Notes: generated from the letters alone by a model not told the origin. Shown: positions 23,150 to 36,158, numbered from the stretch's first letter. The stretch is 64,000 nucleotides of DNA from Amaurobius ferox (GCA_951213105.1 OX578133.1:138799203-138863202), one strand, 5' to 3'. Made by a program: numbers and translations.

Positions 23150-24170
23150 TTGTTTTTACCAAAAAAATTTTTGAATCATCAATGTCTCAGGATCGTATCT
23201 ATTGTAGATAAAGCTTGGATAAAGATCTAGCATCCAATTCTGGTGGAGGTAGAGAAGTTCACTAAAGATTTCCATATCCGGTTCTTTTTACATTTCTAGT
23301 TCAAATTTTTCCCTTTCCCTTTTGAAACATCCATTTTCTAAGATTGGCTATAAATAGACCTTTGGTGATGGAAAGTAGAGGAATGCCAGAAGAATTTTTA
23401 ATTCTGTTTCAAAAAATTTCCTTTGCGGCATTTATTTCTTGGGATTGGCTACGGATAGAGCTTAGACTATGAATCAAATTTCGAAGGGGTTGCAGGAAAT
23501 CGACAAAAATTTCAACTTCTGATTATAAAGATGTAGCTTGCATTTAAAAAAATTACATTTTCCTTATAACATCTATTTTGTCATGAGCTTAGATGATGAC
23601 TGATATGGATTCAGTATCAAATTCCAGAGTATGGAACCCTTTCTGAAATTTAGTATTCTAAGGATTTCTGCTTACGGTTTTTTATCTTATGGTTCAAAAC
23701 ATTTCCTTTAAACATATATTTCAATTGATTATGAATAAATGTTAAGGAATAACTGATGTGAATTTAGCATCGAATTTCACGGAGGGTGGCGGATGGGGAT
23801 TCACAAAGGAATCCTACATAGAGTTCTTTTCCCAATTCTGGACAAAAGTTTTCACTTTCCTTCAAACATTTATTTCTTAAAATCGGCTATGGATAGAGCT
23901 TAGATGATAACTGATATGGATTCAGTATCAAATTTTTTAGGGGTTAGGAAAATTCATTAAAGGTTTCCACTTCTGGTTATATAGATGTCACTTCCAATTT
24001 AAAAAATTACAATTACTTTTACAATATCTATTTTTCAGGATTGACAATAGGAATAGCTTATATAATGACTGATATGGATTCAGTATAGAATTTTGGAGAG
24101 AGTAGGGGTGACTAATGATGTACATTTCTGGTTCGGGAGATGTCACTTCCGATTGTTCCAAACATTTGTA
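23150..24170 (+). repeat. Degenerate satellite, about 6 units of roughly 165-180 bp
   Basis: The phrase order 'ggattggctatggatagagc', 'gatgatgactgatatggatt', 'cagtatcaaatt', a G-rich patch, 'ttcactaaagatttcc', 'acttctggtt' recurs through the interval with much divergence. Related sequence is at 46,990-47,260. The array is old. Confidence 0.7.
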
Positions 24171-24594
24171 TGACTACGCGAACTACACCTTCAAAAGAGC
24201 ATAAAATATTTCTTCTAAAATGTACACACCACTTGCCATTATATGAAACATCGTTCATAAATTTCTTCTGTGTTATATTGTGTTAAACCTTGCACTTGAT
24301 ATATTTCCTGAAATTCAGCTCTACCCCTAAATAAAACAGAAAAGGAAAAAAAAAGGAGGTACCCCCCCCCCCCCTTTATTTTTGTCTAGGGCCCGCGGCT
24401 CCACTTGGTACCGCGGCCCAAAATTGGATATGGGGGCCTGACTGCGCTTTTACTTTACTAACTTTGGTGCCTTTCATCCTTTCCAGAGTACCGCCGAGAT
24501 AAAAAAAATCGAAGCTGCTTGTCGTGAATTCGTGTCTCCCATTCTTTTTATCCGCATGTGCTGCATTGTTAGAACGTATTTAATTTAAATCATA

Positions 24595-24652
24595 TCACTA
24601 GCAGTTGCTGAATATCTAACAGTTACTAGTGATAGTTAGCAACTGCTAGTGA
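24595..24652. repeat. Perfect 15 bp inverted repeat
   Basis: TCACTAGCAGTTGCT (24,595-24,609) and its complement (24,638-24,652) flank a 28 base loop. The loop contains a third related word, acagttactagtgat, so two alternative stems are possible. Confidence 0.85.
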
Positions 24653-25320
24653 AGCGTCTTAATACATCCCAAGCAGTTGCGTTCACAAGGAGAGGAAGAA
24701 AGGGTTTTGGTACTTGGGATCCAGATCTAGAATTTTTAAAATGTAAACTATGATTAATTATAATCTAGAATAATTTAAGTCATATACAAGAGCTAAGCCA
24801 CTTTCTAGGCTAATGTGTCTCCACAAGATCTCCCCCTGCATATGCCCCCGAACTAGCATCTTTATTAGTATATTTTCGTTGTCGCTAAGCAAGCACATTC
24901 GAAATAAAACTTCTGAAACAAGCGTAGTTTCAAGAGAATTTGGATAAAATATTTTGCCTCAAGGACACAGAATTTCAACGAAATTGGATTTACAAGCTTG
25001 CGTCTTGATCACAAAGGATTATTGATCGCGATGCTGTATATTTTGATGGATAAAACCTGATAGTAAATAAATAAAATACTGATGTTTTTATCATCGCACG
25101 AACGTTTTTGGTTACCTGATATATATTCCTTCTGCCCTTATCAATAAGCCCCTAAATCTGTTGTCATCCAACTACTTTTATCTCCAGCTCTCTTCCTTCC
25201 TAAACATTGGTATTAAACGAAAAGTGAATCAGGTTATTGTCACGCAATTCTGAGACCAAGTATGATCAGTCACGACATGCGTCTTAACACTGACAGACTT
25301 TTCTTCGTCATGGCTTATTT

Positions 25321-25418
25321 GCTGTCGTGATATTCAGGGATGGTGAAGGAAGAACCTTGGCATTCATTTGCTGTCGTGATATTCAGGGATGGTGAAGGAA
25401 GAACCTTGGCATTCATTT
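25321..25418 (+). repeat. Exact tandem duplication of 49 bp
   Basis: The unit beginning GCTGTCGTGATATTCAGGGA is present twice with no visible difference, indicating a recent duplication. Confidence 0.95.
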
Positions 25419-26489
25419 AGCGCAAATCAGTCTGGCGGGAAGTGAACGACAAACTTGAGGAAAAGATAAGACTGAGGTTAAATAAGCTAGTTACCGGAAA
25501 AATAACATTGCATTTTATGCATGTTACTCGGAATAAAAACATCGTTTTCTATCTATGAAATAAGTTGAAATGGCAAGGCTTTTAAGGGGACCGGTGCTTG
25601 CTTAAGTACGCAATGTTAAAATTTCAGGGATCTTTCTTAACAATTATTAGTTGTAAAGTTTAAATTTTTGGTGGTTTATTCACAGATATATTCGTTTACT
25701 TTACTGTGGAATTTTTAACAAATCTTCGAAAATATGTAAAAATTATGTAAAAATGTTTACTAAAAGTAAAAATAAAATTCGAAACGCATGATTCATCTAG
25801 AAGAAAGAAATAATTAAATTAAGGAAAATATAACAATAAGAAAATTGTTAAGAAAAGTATTAAGTTTAGAGTAGTTTAGTTTAAAATCAATTTTTTTATT
25901 TATATTTTGCTATTATTCTCATTATAATGTAATTTTGAAAAACATGATTTAGGACTTTTTTAAATGATTAAATTTTAACAAATGTGATTGATGGTTTTCA
26001 AGAAAAGGGTCCAGTTGTCAGTAATTTTACCGACATAATGTGTTATATACTCATTATACCGACAATTCTACCCCTTTTTAGTTTTCAATGGATTTAGGTA
26101 GCCGCAGGCTTCTCAAATACGAGAAACGCTTTCATTATACTCTGCATTTGTCAATTCCGCGAAATTAAATTTTGTCTATCCACCAGGGTTGAAAAAAAAA
26201 GAGTTGAAAAACAAATACTTAAAAAAAAGAGTTGAAAAACAAACGAATGGAAAACCATTGTTTAAACAAAAATATGATTTAAATAAGAAAACCATGGTTT
26301 AAAGAACAAGGTTTAAACCAATGGATTTAAACTAGGCAGCCCTATCAGCCCTACATCTTTCAATTTTTTTTTCTGTTTTAATGTTCTTGTTTGATTAATA
26401 ATGCAAAATTTGTAAGATGAGCTGATTGAATCGTTGATATTGAAAAGAGTGAAGTCAAAAAATAAATATTTTGAGTAATTAGTAAAAAG

Positions 26490-26780
26490 CATTTTTACTC
26501 GACCGTGTGATGCATTATTAAAAACCCGAGTTATATAATATGCTAATCCTTACCAGGTTGATCGATTGTACTCATTTTAAATTAGATTTCTATATTGAGG
26601 GAGTCAAGTTTGATGAAACGTTTATTACTTACGCCCTTTTCAAAATCAAACATTTTTGCTCGACCATTTAGTAAATTATTAAAAATCCGAGATATATAAA
26701 ATGCCAATCTTTATCAGTTGATCAATTATGCTCCTAAATTTTAAATTAGTTTTTATATTGGTGGAGTTAGACTTAATGTT
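26490..26780 (+). repeat. Diverged tandem duplication, period about 161 bp
   Basis: The words catttttactcgacc, attattaaaa, ccgagttatataat and gttgatc recur 161 bases apart with many differences. Confidence 0.65.
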
Positions 26781-28140
26781 CATGACATGGAGATAAAGAG
26801 AAGGAGTTAAAATTTCATACTGAGAAAACACCAATATCGTTTGAGACAATAATTCAGATGGTGCTGGGGTAAGATAAGTAATCCTGCAGCGCATGTATTT
26901 CTATGGCGAAAAGCCTAAAATATTTATTTAAATTGTCAATTTTGTAGAAAAAAGTTATCATCGTTGTGTAATTTAGAACTGAAACTTTAAAGAACATTAA
27001 TACATAGTCAAAATTATTTTACCTTTCAATTTATTTTTATTTCCATATATTCTGTACCCTATCCTACAACTATGAAAAAAATTCTGATTAATTATACTCA
27101 TAATTAGGGAATCTTAATTTAAAAATGATACAAAATACATAATTACAACGCCTTTCTATTGAGTTAAATGAAATCAAAGGGCGCTTTACTTCCACTATCG
27201 ATGCCTAAATATAAGTCTCAAAGCATTACGGCATTTTCACACATTTCATTCATAGAAGGTTTGCCTTTTTCTTTTTAAACTCCATAGTTCATGACTTACG
27301 CCTTTTTCAAAATCAAATATGTTAATATTGTTTATTATATGCTAATATTGTTTCTTATATGCTAATATTATATTATAAAGAACAGTAATAAAAAGTCTAC
27401 TGGAGATTTCAAATAAATAAAAATATAATAAAAATGTAGTATATTTTATGTTTACATTCTACAACAAAACGTATACTTTGATGGGATGGATACTCTGGTT
27501 AGGTTTGAGTTTTCTCATCGGCACACTCGTCATATTGTCAACAGGGGAATGAAGATGAAATAAACATTACTAGATTATTGATATTATCGCACGTTGGCGA
27601 TAAAGAAACCACCATTTAATTTGCGATCTCTATGCTATGCATTTCGTGGGCTCCCAAATGTTCACACACTAATAAAAAAACTACGAAAAGTTGTATACTT
27701 TATATTAATTATACTAGAAGTCTGCATCGTTTTGGTGCCACTAAGCCATCATATAATTCCTCCAGGGAATGCTAGATAAAAGACTAGGATGATTGCTAAA
27801 TAGAAGTAAAGGAATGAACGACCACACTCCAGTAATTACCCAAATGCAGTTTGTACCGTAGATGAGTCGCTCAAAGGTGCCAGGTGAGATGTGTTTTGAA
27901 AAAGTTCTTCAATTTTTTTTCTGTGAAGGGGTTGACAGGAGTTATTTGGTTTTAAGCCAACACAAAAGTATTTACCTACCGGCTCATTTTTTTCAATGTA
28001 GACACATATGTTGAACGTCAGATCGTATATTTTGAGATTTAACTCACAACAGAATATCATTATGTGAATCTTATTAATTTTGAGAATTTTTGGCAATCAC
28101 AAACCGGAAAATTTCACGACACAATATATATATATATATA

Positions 28141-28628
28141 TATATAAACTCAAAAGACAATAACCCTGAAAACCTTACGATCGAGATGAAAACAAGAACG
28201 AAAAGAAAACATACGGGCTAGGTGCAATAAAAGGGCCAATGAGGGATAGTGACCTCATTTAAGTCCCGGTTACCAGCCGGCTGCTCGGTCGCGACACCAC
28301 TTCCGGAAGCCTTCACGCATCCGTAGTTAACCTCATAGTGACCACGAAAAACGAACATGAAAGATCCAAAAGATTTGGTTGGGATCTTTCAATGTTCTTT
28401 TGGATCTTTCATGTTCGTTTTTCGTGGTCACTATGAGGTTAACTACGGATGTGTGCAGACTTCCGGGAGTGGTGTCGCGACCGCGCAGCCGGCTGGTAAC
28501 CGCGACTTAAATGAGGTCACTATCCCTCATTGGCCCTTTTATTGCACCTAGCCCGTATGTTTTCCTTTCGTTCTTGTTTTCATCTCGATCGTTAGGTTTT
28601 CAGAATTATTGTCTTTTGAGTTTATATA
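28141..28628. mobile_element. Near-perfect fold-back element, 233 bp arms
   Basis: The arms 28,141-28,373 and 28,396-28,628 are inverted copies with a constant coordinate sum of 56,769, so there are no net indels. The few visible differences include ccgg/cgcg-type changes near 28,264 and 28,500. The loop is 22 bp. The element is GC-richer than its surroundings and sits in a (TA)n tract on its left. It has no coding capacity; the 64-codon frame over the loop is a by-product. Confidence 0.9.
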
Positions 28629-28804
28629 ATTTTGTGGCGAGTGTTTGCAGCAATAAGCGCATATTCATTACGATAAGATATATAGTACTTATAATGAATA
28701 TAGTACTATTAATGATTAGATATATATAGATATATTCAATATTAGATATATAGTACTATTAATGAATTTCGATAGATCTTTTCAGGTTGTTTGTAATTTT
28801 TAAA

Positions 28805-28839
28805 TTATATATATATATATATTATACCATTGGATTTAC

Positions 28840-28887
<48 letters not shown>

Positions 28888-28931
28888 GAAGAATTTTAAT
28901 TTACTTGTATTATGTATATCAGAGATGGATC

Positions 28932-29016
<85 letters not shown>
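28805..29016. repeat. TA microsatellite cluster
   Basis: Three long AT dinucleotide tracts at about 28,805-28,822, 28,842-28,885 and 28,934-29,014 are separated by short unique pieces. The last unit is followed by sequence with no gene (29,017-29,288). Confidence 0.95.
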
Positions 29017-29018
<2 letters not shown>

Positions 29019-29288
29019 GGGCTCTTATAATATTCCTTAAGCAAAAGCATCCCAATAACTATGTAAGGAACGATCCATTAGTGTACTCGTTAAAATCTAA
29101 CCATAGTAGAGGGACCATCCCCAATAAAATAAAATCGACACCAGGAATGAAAGAGACGCATTTACAGAAGGCAATAAATACCTGTCAAAAATGTGTATCA
29201 TCAGGCCCTCTAACACGACGATACCTGCAAAGTACACTGTCATATTCTTTCTAGAATTCAAATGCCCATTGCTTTTCATGGAGGGTAC

Positions 29289-30693
29289 CCTACAATGCAT
29301 GATAATTTTTTATTTTTTCACCAGACATTTTTTTCTCTTAATGATTTTGGCTTATGTATATGTGGAAAAATATTGAAAAAAAAAAACATTTAGCTTTTTC
29401 TACTGGTTAATTTTTGAATTTTTAGGTTTGGTTCATATATGAATCAGTATGCATTTAGCTACAACTTTCAATTGATGTTGAAGAGATAAAAAAAGATTTA
29501 CCACCATATCAATAATTAATTTGGTATAAAAATGCTAAACAATACTTTTTTTTATAAAGAGAAAATATATTTTAATTAAATTTAAATTTTTAATTAAATT
29601 TAAATTTCAGATATTTTAATGTATTTTATTACTATTGTATTTATGTAGAATGGAAAACATCAAATTTTTTACAGCCAATAAAAGTTTGTGTATTGCACAT
29701 TGACACATTTACATCTAGTGCGGTTTTCATTGCAAATCGGCTTCGATTTCATAGCAAATTGTTCGATATTATCCTGTCTAAGATATGTGGGGGAATGTAT
29801 GCTGCAGGGCCTTTCCTTCTTTTTACATCATAATACTGCTTGGTCTCCCTAATTTAAGACAACACACTTGCCAATTTCTGTTATATTTGAATAAATAATT
29901 TCAATGCCATTGAATTGCGTTGTACCTTGTTATATGCTACCTTACAAATTTATTAGTATTGCTAATTATAATATTTTAAGAATTAAACATTCATTTATAA
30001 TCTAAATATTCAATAAAATTATATTTGTAGGTTAAATCTTTAGTAATTGCATTACAGTTGCTCGCAGAATATAAATATCCAAAAAATGAAAAATAAGAAA
30101 TCATGGCCTTCTGATAAGAAATATGAAATATATGAATAATTTATATCTCTGACAATATCCTAAGTAGTTATTGAATAAGCATTGCAGCGTATATGAATCA
30201 GTACAAGATACAGGTTGTTACTTGGTATTATAACACTAATTTTTGTTTAAAAACACGAAATTGATTTATATGCACCACTGTGTATTGCGAGTCTAAACCT
30301 ACCCGTTAATGCATTGCATATATGAATCAATCACAAAAATCGAAATTTTTAATATTAAAATTTATCTTACGTTAAATCAATTTACAGAAATGAAAACTGC
30401 ATGCCTTGAACATCGTAGAATAAATTTTTTGAAGCTCTTGGAAAAATATTACTGCCAAAACACACAATATGTAAACATGGGAATAAGAAAGAAATTCTTA
30501 AGAAAGAATGACTTACTACAACTATACGTAACGTGCATCGGTGGTGCAATTTACAGAGGCCAGCAGTAATAAATTACTGAGAGGGTATTCTGGTTATGAA
30601 ATAAGTACAGAAAGCAGACTATTTCTTGATTTTTTAACGCGAAATCAGCTAAAAATTAAATTGATTCATATATGAATCAGTATGCATTGTAGG
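29289..30693. mobile_element. Possible DNA transposon remnant with 12 bp inverted ends
   Basis: CCTACAATGCAT at 29,290-29,301 is matched by ATGCATTGTAGG at 30,681-30,692. Inside, the word atatgaatca recurs near both ends and in the interior (about 29,440, 30,190, 30,318 and 30,672), twice within the palindrome TTCATATATGAA. No transposase is recognised. An 86-codon frame at 30,309-30,569 has no family resemblance. Confidence 0.35.
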
Positions 30694-31352
30694 CGTAACC
30701 TTTTAAATTCACTGCTAGGGCACTGCGATCACTTTATTCGATGGGGCATGGTCACTTTATCTTAGATAAACCTAATGTGCACACTCATGGACCTTTCTTT
30801 ACAACCGTATTGGGGTGTTTAAGAACTTTCCTATGAGCCTTGTGTATAATGTTAGGCTGTATTTAATTGGGAAGATAGCCAAGAAGTAGGTAATTTTTAT
30901 CAAGTGCTGTCATCAATTATTAGTTCTCTCATTTGAGAATATCTTACTTTCACCTGCTTCTTTAAAGATAGAGTATAATATGTTCTTTGATATCCAGATT
31001 TAGAATGTTCCACTAACATTTGGAGAGCGAGGGAAACGTAACATCGTTACGTAAAATAAACGAATGTTTTCAATAAGATTCGTTTATAAGATTAATGTGT
31101 TTTTATAAGATTGATGTGACAGATAACTGGGATCGCACAACATTGTTTTATCACAGTACAACTCACAGAACTCAGAGTTTAAAAGTGTTGGAAGAACTCA
31201 CAGTAGTTGCTGTAAGGAATGCTTCTTTGTAAATTTAAATAACACTACTTTTAAACAACACGTATAGCCCCGCAACTGACTTTCTAATTAAAATAATTAC
31301 TAGCGCCTTTAAATTGGATCAAATATTTTCGCTCAAATATAGTTTTAAAAAG
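30694..31352. other. AT-rich interval, no gene seen
   Basis: Nothing beyond unremarkable AT-rich sequence was recognised. Confidence 0.55.
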
Positions 31353-32034
31353 TCTGATGTGGGCAGCATATGACTTTCTCTGTAGATTCAAATTCATTTT
31401 CTCATTATTTCTTTAATAATTCATTAAATAGAGTTTAATCACAAAAAATAGCAAGTATAATTATTTGAAATGCTACTGAATTCGTACTTTTAAATCACGA
31501 TTCATTTTCATTTGGTAACTGAACGTACTTTCAAAGGCGGAGTAACAAAAATGCGAAAAAAACTAAAATATCTCTAGAACGACTTGATCTAGAATAATGG
31601 GATTGGTCTTATTCTTTCCAGTGTTAAAACTTAAGTATAAAACAAGTATTTAAGTAATACATTTGAGCATACCTAATTTTTTAATTCATATTTTAATGAT
31701 TTTGGCAGGCCATTTTGAAAAAAAAAAACGCAGGTTTCGTTTTCCGAATCGTACCAAAATCTAACCAGCATCAGGGTAACCTACTAGTGATCCACAAAAT
31801 TTTGTGAAATTTGGTTAGTTTTATAGCTAGAGTGGATACATGCGATTTTTGCGGATCATTTCGCAAAAAAAGGCAGGTTATTTTATCCCGAATCTTACCC
31901 AAATCTAATCAGCACCAGGGTCACCCACAAGTAACTTAACCAAATTTTATAAAATTTCGTCAATTAGTTTTTCAGTTAGAGTGGATGCATACATTGTACA
32001 CACACACATGCAGAAAGAGATACACACGCGCACA

Positions 32035-32067
<33 letters not shown>

Positions 32068-32073
32068 GAAGAG

Positions 32074-32104
<31 letters not shown>

Positions 32105-32261
32105 TAGAGAGAGAGAGAGAGAGACAGGCGTCACGCTAAAAATAGATTTTTCGTGTGCTATAGGTCTCGAAACGATGTAGATCCGCCGAAAACTCGAGTT
32201 GAAAATTTCGGCATGATTCCAATACTTTCCTTATACATTACCATGTATTCCTGGGAAAGTA
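31353..32261 (+). mobile_element. Family B element, copy B5
   Basis: It begins TCTGATGTGGGCAGCATATG and ends TACATTACCATGTATTCCTG then GGAAAGTA. The usual CA tract has expanded into a compound CA, GA, TA and CA block at about 31,998-32,125. Confidence 0.75.
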
Positions 32262-33081
32262 AAAATGCTTCCTTCTGTGTTGACTTTCCTGAATAATTTG
32301 AAGCTAAGCAGTTTATAACTTAAAAGTGAGGACTACACCTGTTCTAAAAAGATTGGGCGTGCTGATTTTTAATATTTCTCAATTTAATGAAAAAAAAATT
32401 AACGCTCTGTGGTCGATTTTTATACGAACGAGGGTTAATTTGACAGGGGCCTACAGTTAATAAGTGGAAAAATTATGAACCAGGGTCTGCAGTTTAAAGT
32501 GGACACATATTGAAACTTCGCTGTCCTGTAATTGGGATTCTAACTGAGTATTTTTGGAACTTTTTTACTTTTAGAAAAAATTGCATCAAATGAAACATAA
32601 ATTAGCCGTTAGTAAAACAAAGTAAAATTTTTAGCATTAGAAAAAAGTTCATTTTCAAACTACTTTTTCCTTTTTGCATAATTATAAAAAATAAATTCGA
32701 ACGCTTACATTAATTACAATTATGATGTCACTTTCCTGAATTTTACATTAGTGACAAGTGATTTTTTATCATTTAAATTAACGTGAAGCATTAATTAATA
32801 ATTTTTATTTTCATGACAACCAGCTTTCAAATATGAAACGACAATAAACATAGTTTTAAACAATACGCATTAGAAACAGGCGTTAAATTTAGGAAATTAG
32901 GTTTATTCAAAATGAAATTAACTGAACTAAGTAATTAAGCTAAATAAAAGTTGAATATATTTAAAATATGTAAAATTAAAACACTCATTAAACACTCATG
33001 GTCATGCTTATTCACTACAGATGGATAAAAGTGATAATTACTGCAATTTGATTATACAAAATGTTGTAATAAAGTAAAAAA
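32262..33081. other. AT-rich interval, no gene seen
   Basis: No coding region or matched repeat was found between two family B copies. Confidence 0.55.
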
Positions 33082-33880
33082 TCTGATGTGGGCAGCACAT
33101 GACTTTCTCTTCAGACTCAAATTCATTTTTTCTATATTTCTTTAATAATTCATTAGATTGAGTTTAATTGCACAAAATAACACTAAATTTACATTTTTAA
33201 TTCAATTTTTGTATTTATTTGGTAATTGGACATTTTTTCGAAAGTGGCATGACAAAAATGCAAGAAATCTCAATTATCTTGAGAACGGTTAGTCCTAAAG
33301 TAATGGAGTTGGTTATATTATTTCCCGCGTCAAAAATTACGTATAAAACAAGAGTTTAATTGTTACATTTGAGCATGCGTAGTCTTTTTTTTTTTTTAGA
33401 TTTTTGCGGACCATTTTGTAAAAAAAGGCAATTTGTTCTTTTCCGAATCGTACCAAAATCTAATCATCACCAGAATATCCCACAAGTAACTTATCTACTA
33501 AATTTTGTGAAATTTAGTCGATTAGTATTTTAGCTAGAGTGAATACATGAAATTTTTGCGGGCCATTTCGAAAAAAAAGGCGGGTTCTATTTTTTCGAAT
33601 CGTACCAAAAACTAATCAGCACCAGGGTCACACCCAAGTGACCTACACCAAATTTTATGAAATGCGGTCTATACGTTTTTGAATTAGAATGGGTACATAT
33701 ATATATTGTACAGACAGACACATAGAAAGACACACACACACACACACACGTCACGCTAAAAATAGTTTTTTTGTATTCTAGAGGTTTCAAAATGGGTAGA
33801 TCCGTCGCAAACTCAAGTTACGATTTTCGGTATGATTCCAATACTTTCCCTATACATTACCATGTATTGAAGGGAAAGTA
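33082..33880 (+). mobile_element. Family B element, copy B6
   Basis: It begins TCTGATGTGGGCAGCACATG and ends CATGTATTGAAGGGAAAGTA. It has a CA tract at about 33,731-33,749. It is joined by four A residues to the next copy. Confidence 0.8.
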
Positions 33881-33884
33881 AAAA

Positions 33885-34638
33885 TCTGATGTGGGTAGCA
33901 CATGACTTTCCCTGTAGACTTGTATCCATGTTCTCTTTATTTTAATTAAATTTAATTAACTTTTAATTCAATTTTCGTTTTCATTTGGTAACTGGACTTA
34001 TTTTGAAAGGTGGAGTAGAAAAAATACGAAAAAACTAAAATATCTTGAGAACGGCTAGCCCTAGTGTAATGGGGTTGATCTTATTCTTTTCTTCGTTAAA
34101 AATTACGTATAAAACTAGCATTCAATGAATATATTTGAGCATACGTAGTTTCTTATTTTAGATTTTGACGATTTTTTCGGGCCATTTTGCAAAAAAAGGC
34201 AGGTTATTTTTTTTCGAATCTTACCAAAATCTAATCAGCACCAAAGTAACCCACAAGCGACTTATCGCCCGAAGTTTGTGAAATTCGGTCCATTAGTTTT
34301 TCAGCTAGAGTGGATTAAACAATTTTTGCGGGCCATTTCGCAAAAAAAGGCGGATTCTTTTATTTCGAATCGTACTAAAAACTAATCAGCACCAGGATCA
34401 CACCCAAGTGACTAACCTAGCAAATTTTATGAAATTCGGTCCATTAGTTTTTGAGTTAGAGTGGGTACATACATTGCACAGACACACAGACAGACACACA
34501 CACAGACGTCACGCTAAAAATAGATTTTTCGTATTCTAGAGGTCTCGAAACGTGTAGATCCGTCGAAAACTCGAGTTGCGATTTTCGGCATGATTCCAAT
34601 ACTTTCCCTATACATTGCCATGTATTGCAAGGAAAGTA
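33885..34638 (+). mobile_element. Family B element, copy B7
   Basis: This second unit of a head-to-tail dimer begins TCTGATGTGGGTAGCACATG and ends CATTGCCATGTATTGCAAGG then AAAGTA. It is closest in body to copy B1 (shared ttctctttattttaattaaa). Confidence 0.8.
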
Positions 34639-34879
34639 AAAATGAAGTTTACGGTAGGAAAAAGATTTTGCACTCTACTTCTTTACTCCGTTAGCATCAG
34701 ACGAAATTTCATTTTTAGATCAGTTTTTTTTTCAGAGCTTTAGAAAATAAAGTTGTTATTAAAATTTCCGACTAGTTTAGGGCATTTTCCTGGTAGCATA
34801 CGTTAAAAAAAGTTTTACGTTTCGTTTGTACACTTGTTATAAAACAGTACACTAATACAGAAAACATCAACATATAAAA

Positions 34880-36158
34880 TTTGTTTTTATATCAATTTAG
34901 ACGACGATATTCCACGAACGAATGGAGCGATTCGAATGAAATTTGGTATAAAAATTGCAATTAGAAAATACTGGAAGCCTGTTCAAATGTTCAACCCCCC
35001 AGACTTTCGAATGAAATTTTGAAAAGAAAATCATTAAAACATCAGAATCTGCAATAGAGTTACGTAAATAGTCATTACTTGCTTAATTTTTCATTAGAAA
35101 ACGATTGACATAACTTTAGAACGAACTATTCCCGAGATATTGCACATTTTTCATATAAATTTATCAAAAATTTACATAAAATTGAAAAAAGTATTAACTA
35201 TTGTGAAATTTGTTCACTTTTTATATGTAGTATTATGCGATAATAACATCATTCTCGTGGATCTAGTTCGTTCCATTCACCAAAGAAGATACTTTGGATA
35301 ATAGTTTGTGTTTTGAAGTCTAACAATTCGTCAATAGTCATTTATCTACTATAAGAATAACTTATTTCTCCATCCGTTACGCTTGGCGAAATTATGGCAA
35401 GAAATTTGGCGGAATATCACTAAATTGGCGACTTCTTCTTAAATGTTGCTAAATTCATAAAATTATCGCCATGTTCATAAAAATGACGCTAAATCAATGA
35501 AAATGCGGACTGATGAAAATTCTTGGAAAGAATATAAGAATCTATTATAAGAATAACCTATTCTTCGTCCGTAGTGCTTTGCAAAATTTTGGCAACGAAT
35601 TTGGCACAATATCGCGACTTTTTTAAATGTTGCCAAATTGACAGAAATGTCACCAAATTGATAAAAATGCCGTCAAATTGATAAAAATGACGCTAAATAG
35701 GAGCTAATGTTTTGCAAATTTTGAATTCCGTCATATGACGGGCATACATACCTTCTAGTATATAAAAAAATGCTCTGCTCTCTGTTTGTCTATAACGCTT
35801 TGCGATACATTTCGCGATATTCGCAAATAATCTAGCGAAATATCGCCAAAATTGCAAAAATAACGCCAAGTTAACAAAAATGACACGGAATAGATGAATT
35901 AATTATTTAAATATTTGAATATATGGATTCTATTGCTTATTGAGGATGCTATCAATATTGATCGTTGCTAATTTATAGAGTTGAGTAAAGTCATTAGTAT
36001 ACTTCGAAACAGTTTTACATGTTATCATGCTGAACAGTGTCTAATCACAATTCAACGGTAAAAACCCAATGCCGTGGATTTTGTACATCTTTTTTTTTAC
36101 TATGAAAGAAGTAAATTCATTGCATTATATAAGAAAAGTCATGTACTGCCCACATAAG
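34880..36158 (-). mobile_element. Family C element, copy C3, inverted
   Basis: Read on the minus strand it starts near 36,158 (cttatgtgggcagtacatga) and runs to the block with ttcgaatcgctccattcgtt at about 34,920. It lacks the CA tract and terminal hairpin. Its 5' half holds tandem units of about 190 bp full of ttggcga/aatttggc words. A palindrome CCGTCATATGACGG lies at 35,728-35,741. Confidence 0.65.

Larger units (their letters stand above)
24171..28140. other. AT-rich interval with small repeats, no gene seen
   Basis: The smaller features inside are a hairpin (24,595-24,652), a 49 bp duplication (25,321-25,418) and a 161 bp duplication (26,490-26,780), plus a C homopolymer near 24,363-24,374. 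I find no coding region. Confidence 0.55.

Noticed and set aside
28886..29254. 122-codon frame with Tyr-Ile repeats
   Set aside because: It is a direct translation of the TA microsatellite; no coding signal surrounds it.
30309..30569. 86-codon frame as a gene
   Set aside because: It is AT-rich, has no recognisable domain and lies in a probable transposon remnant.
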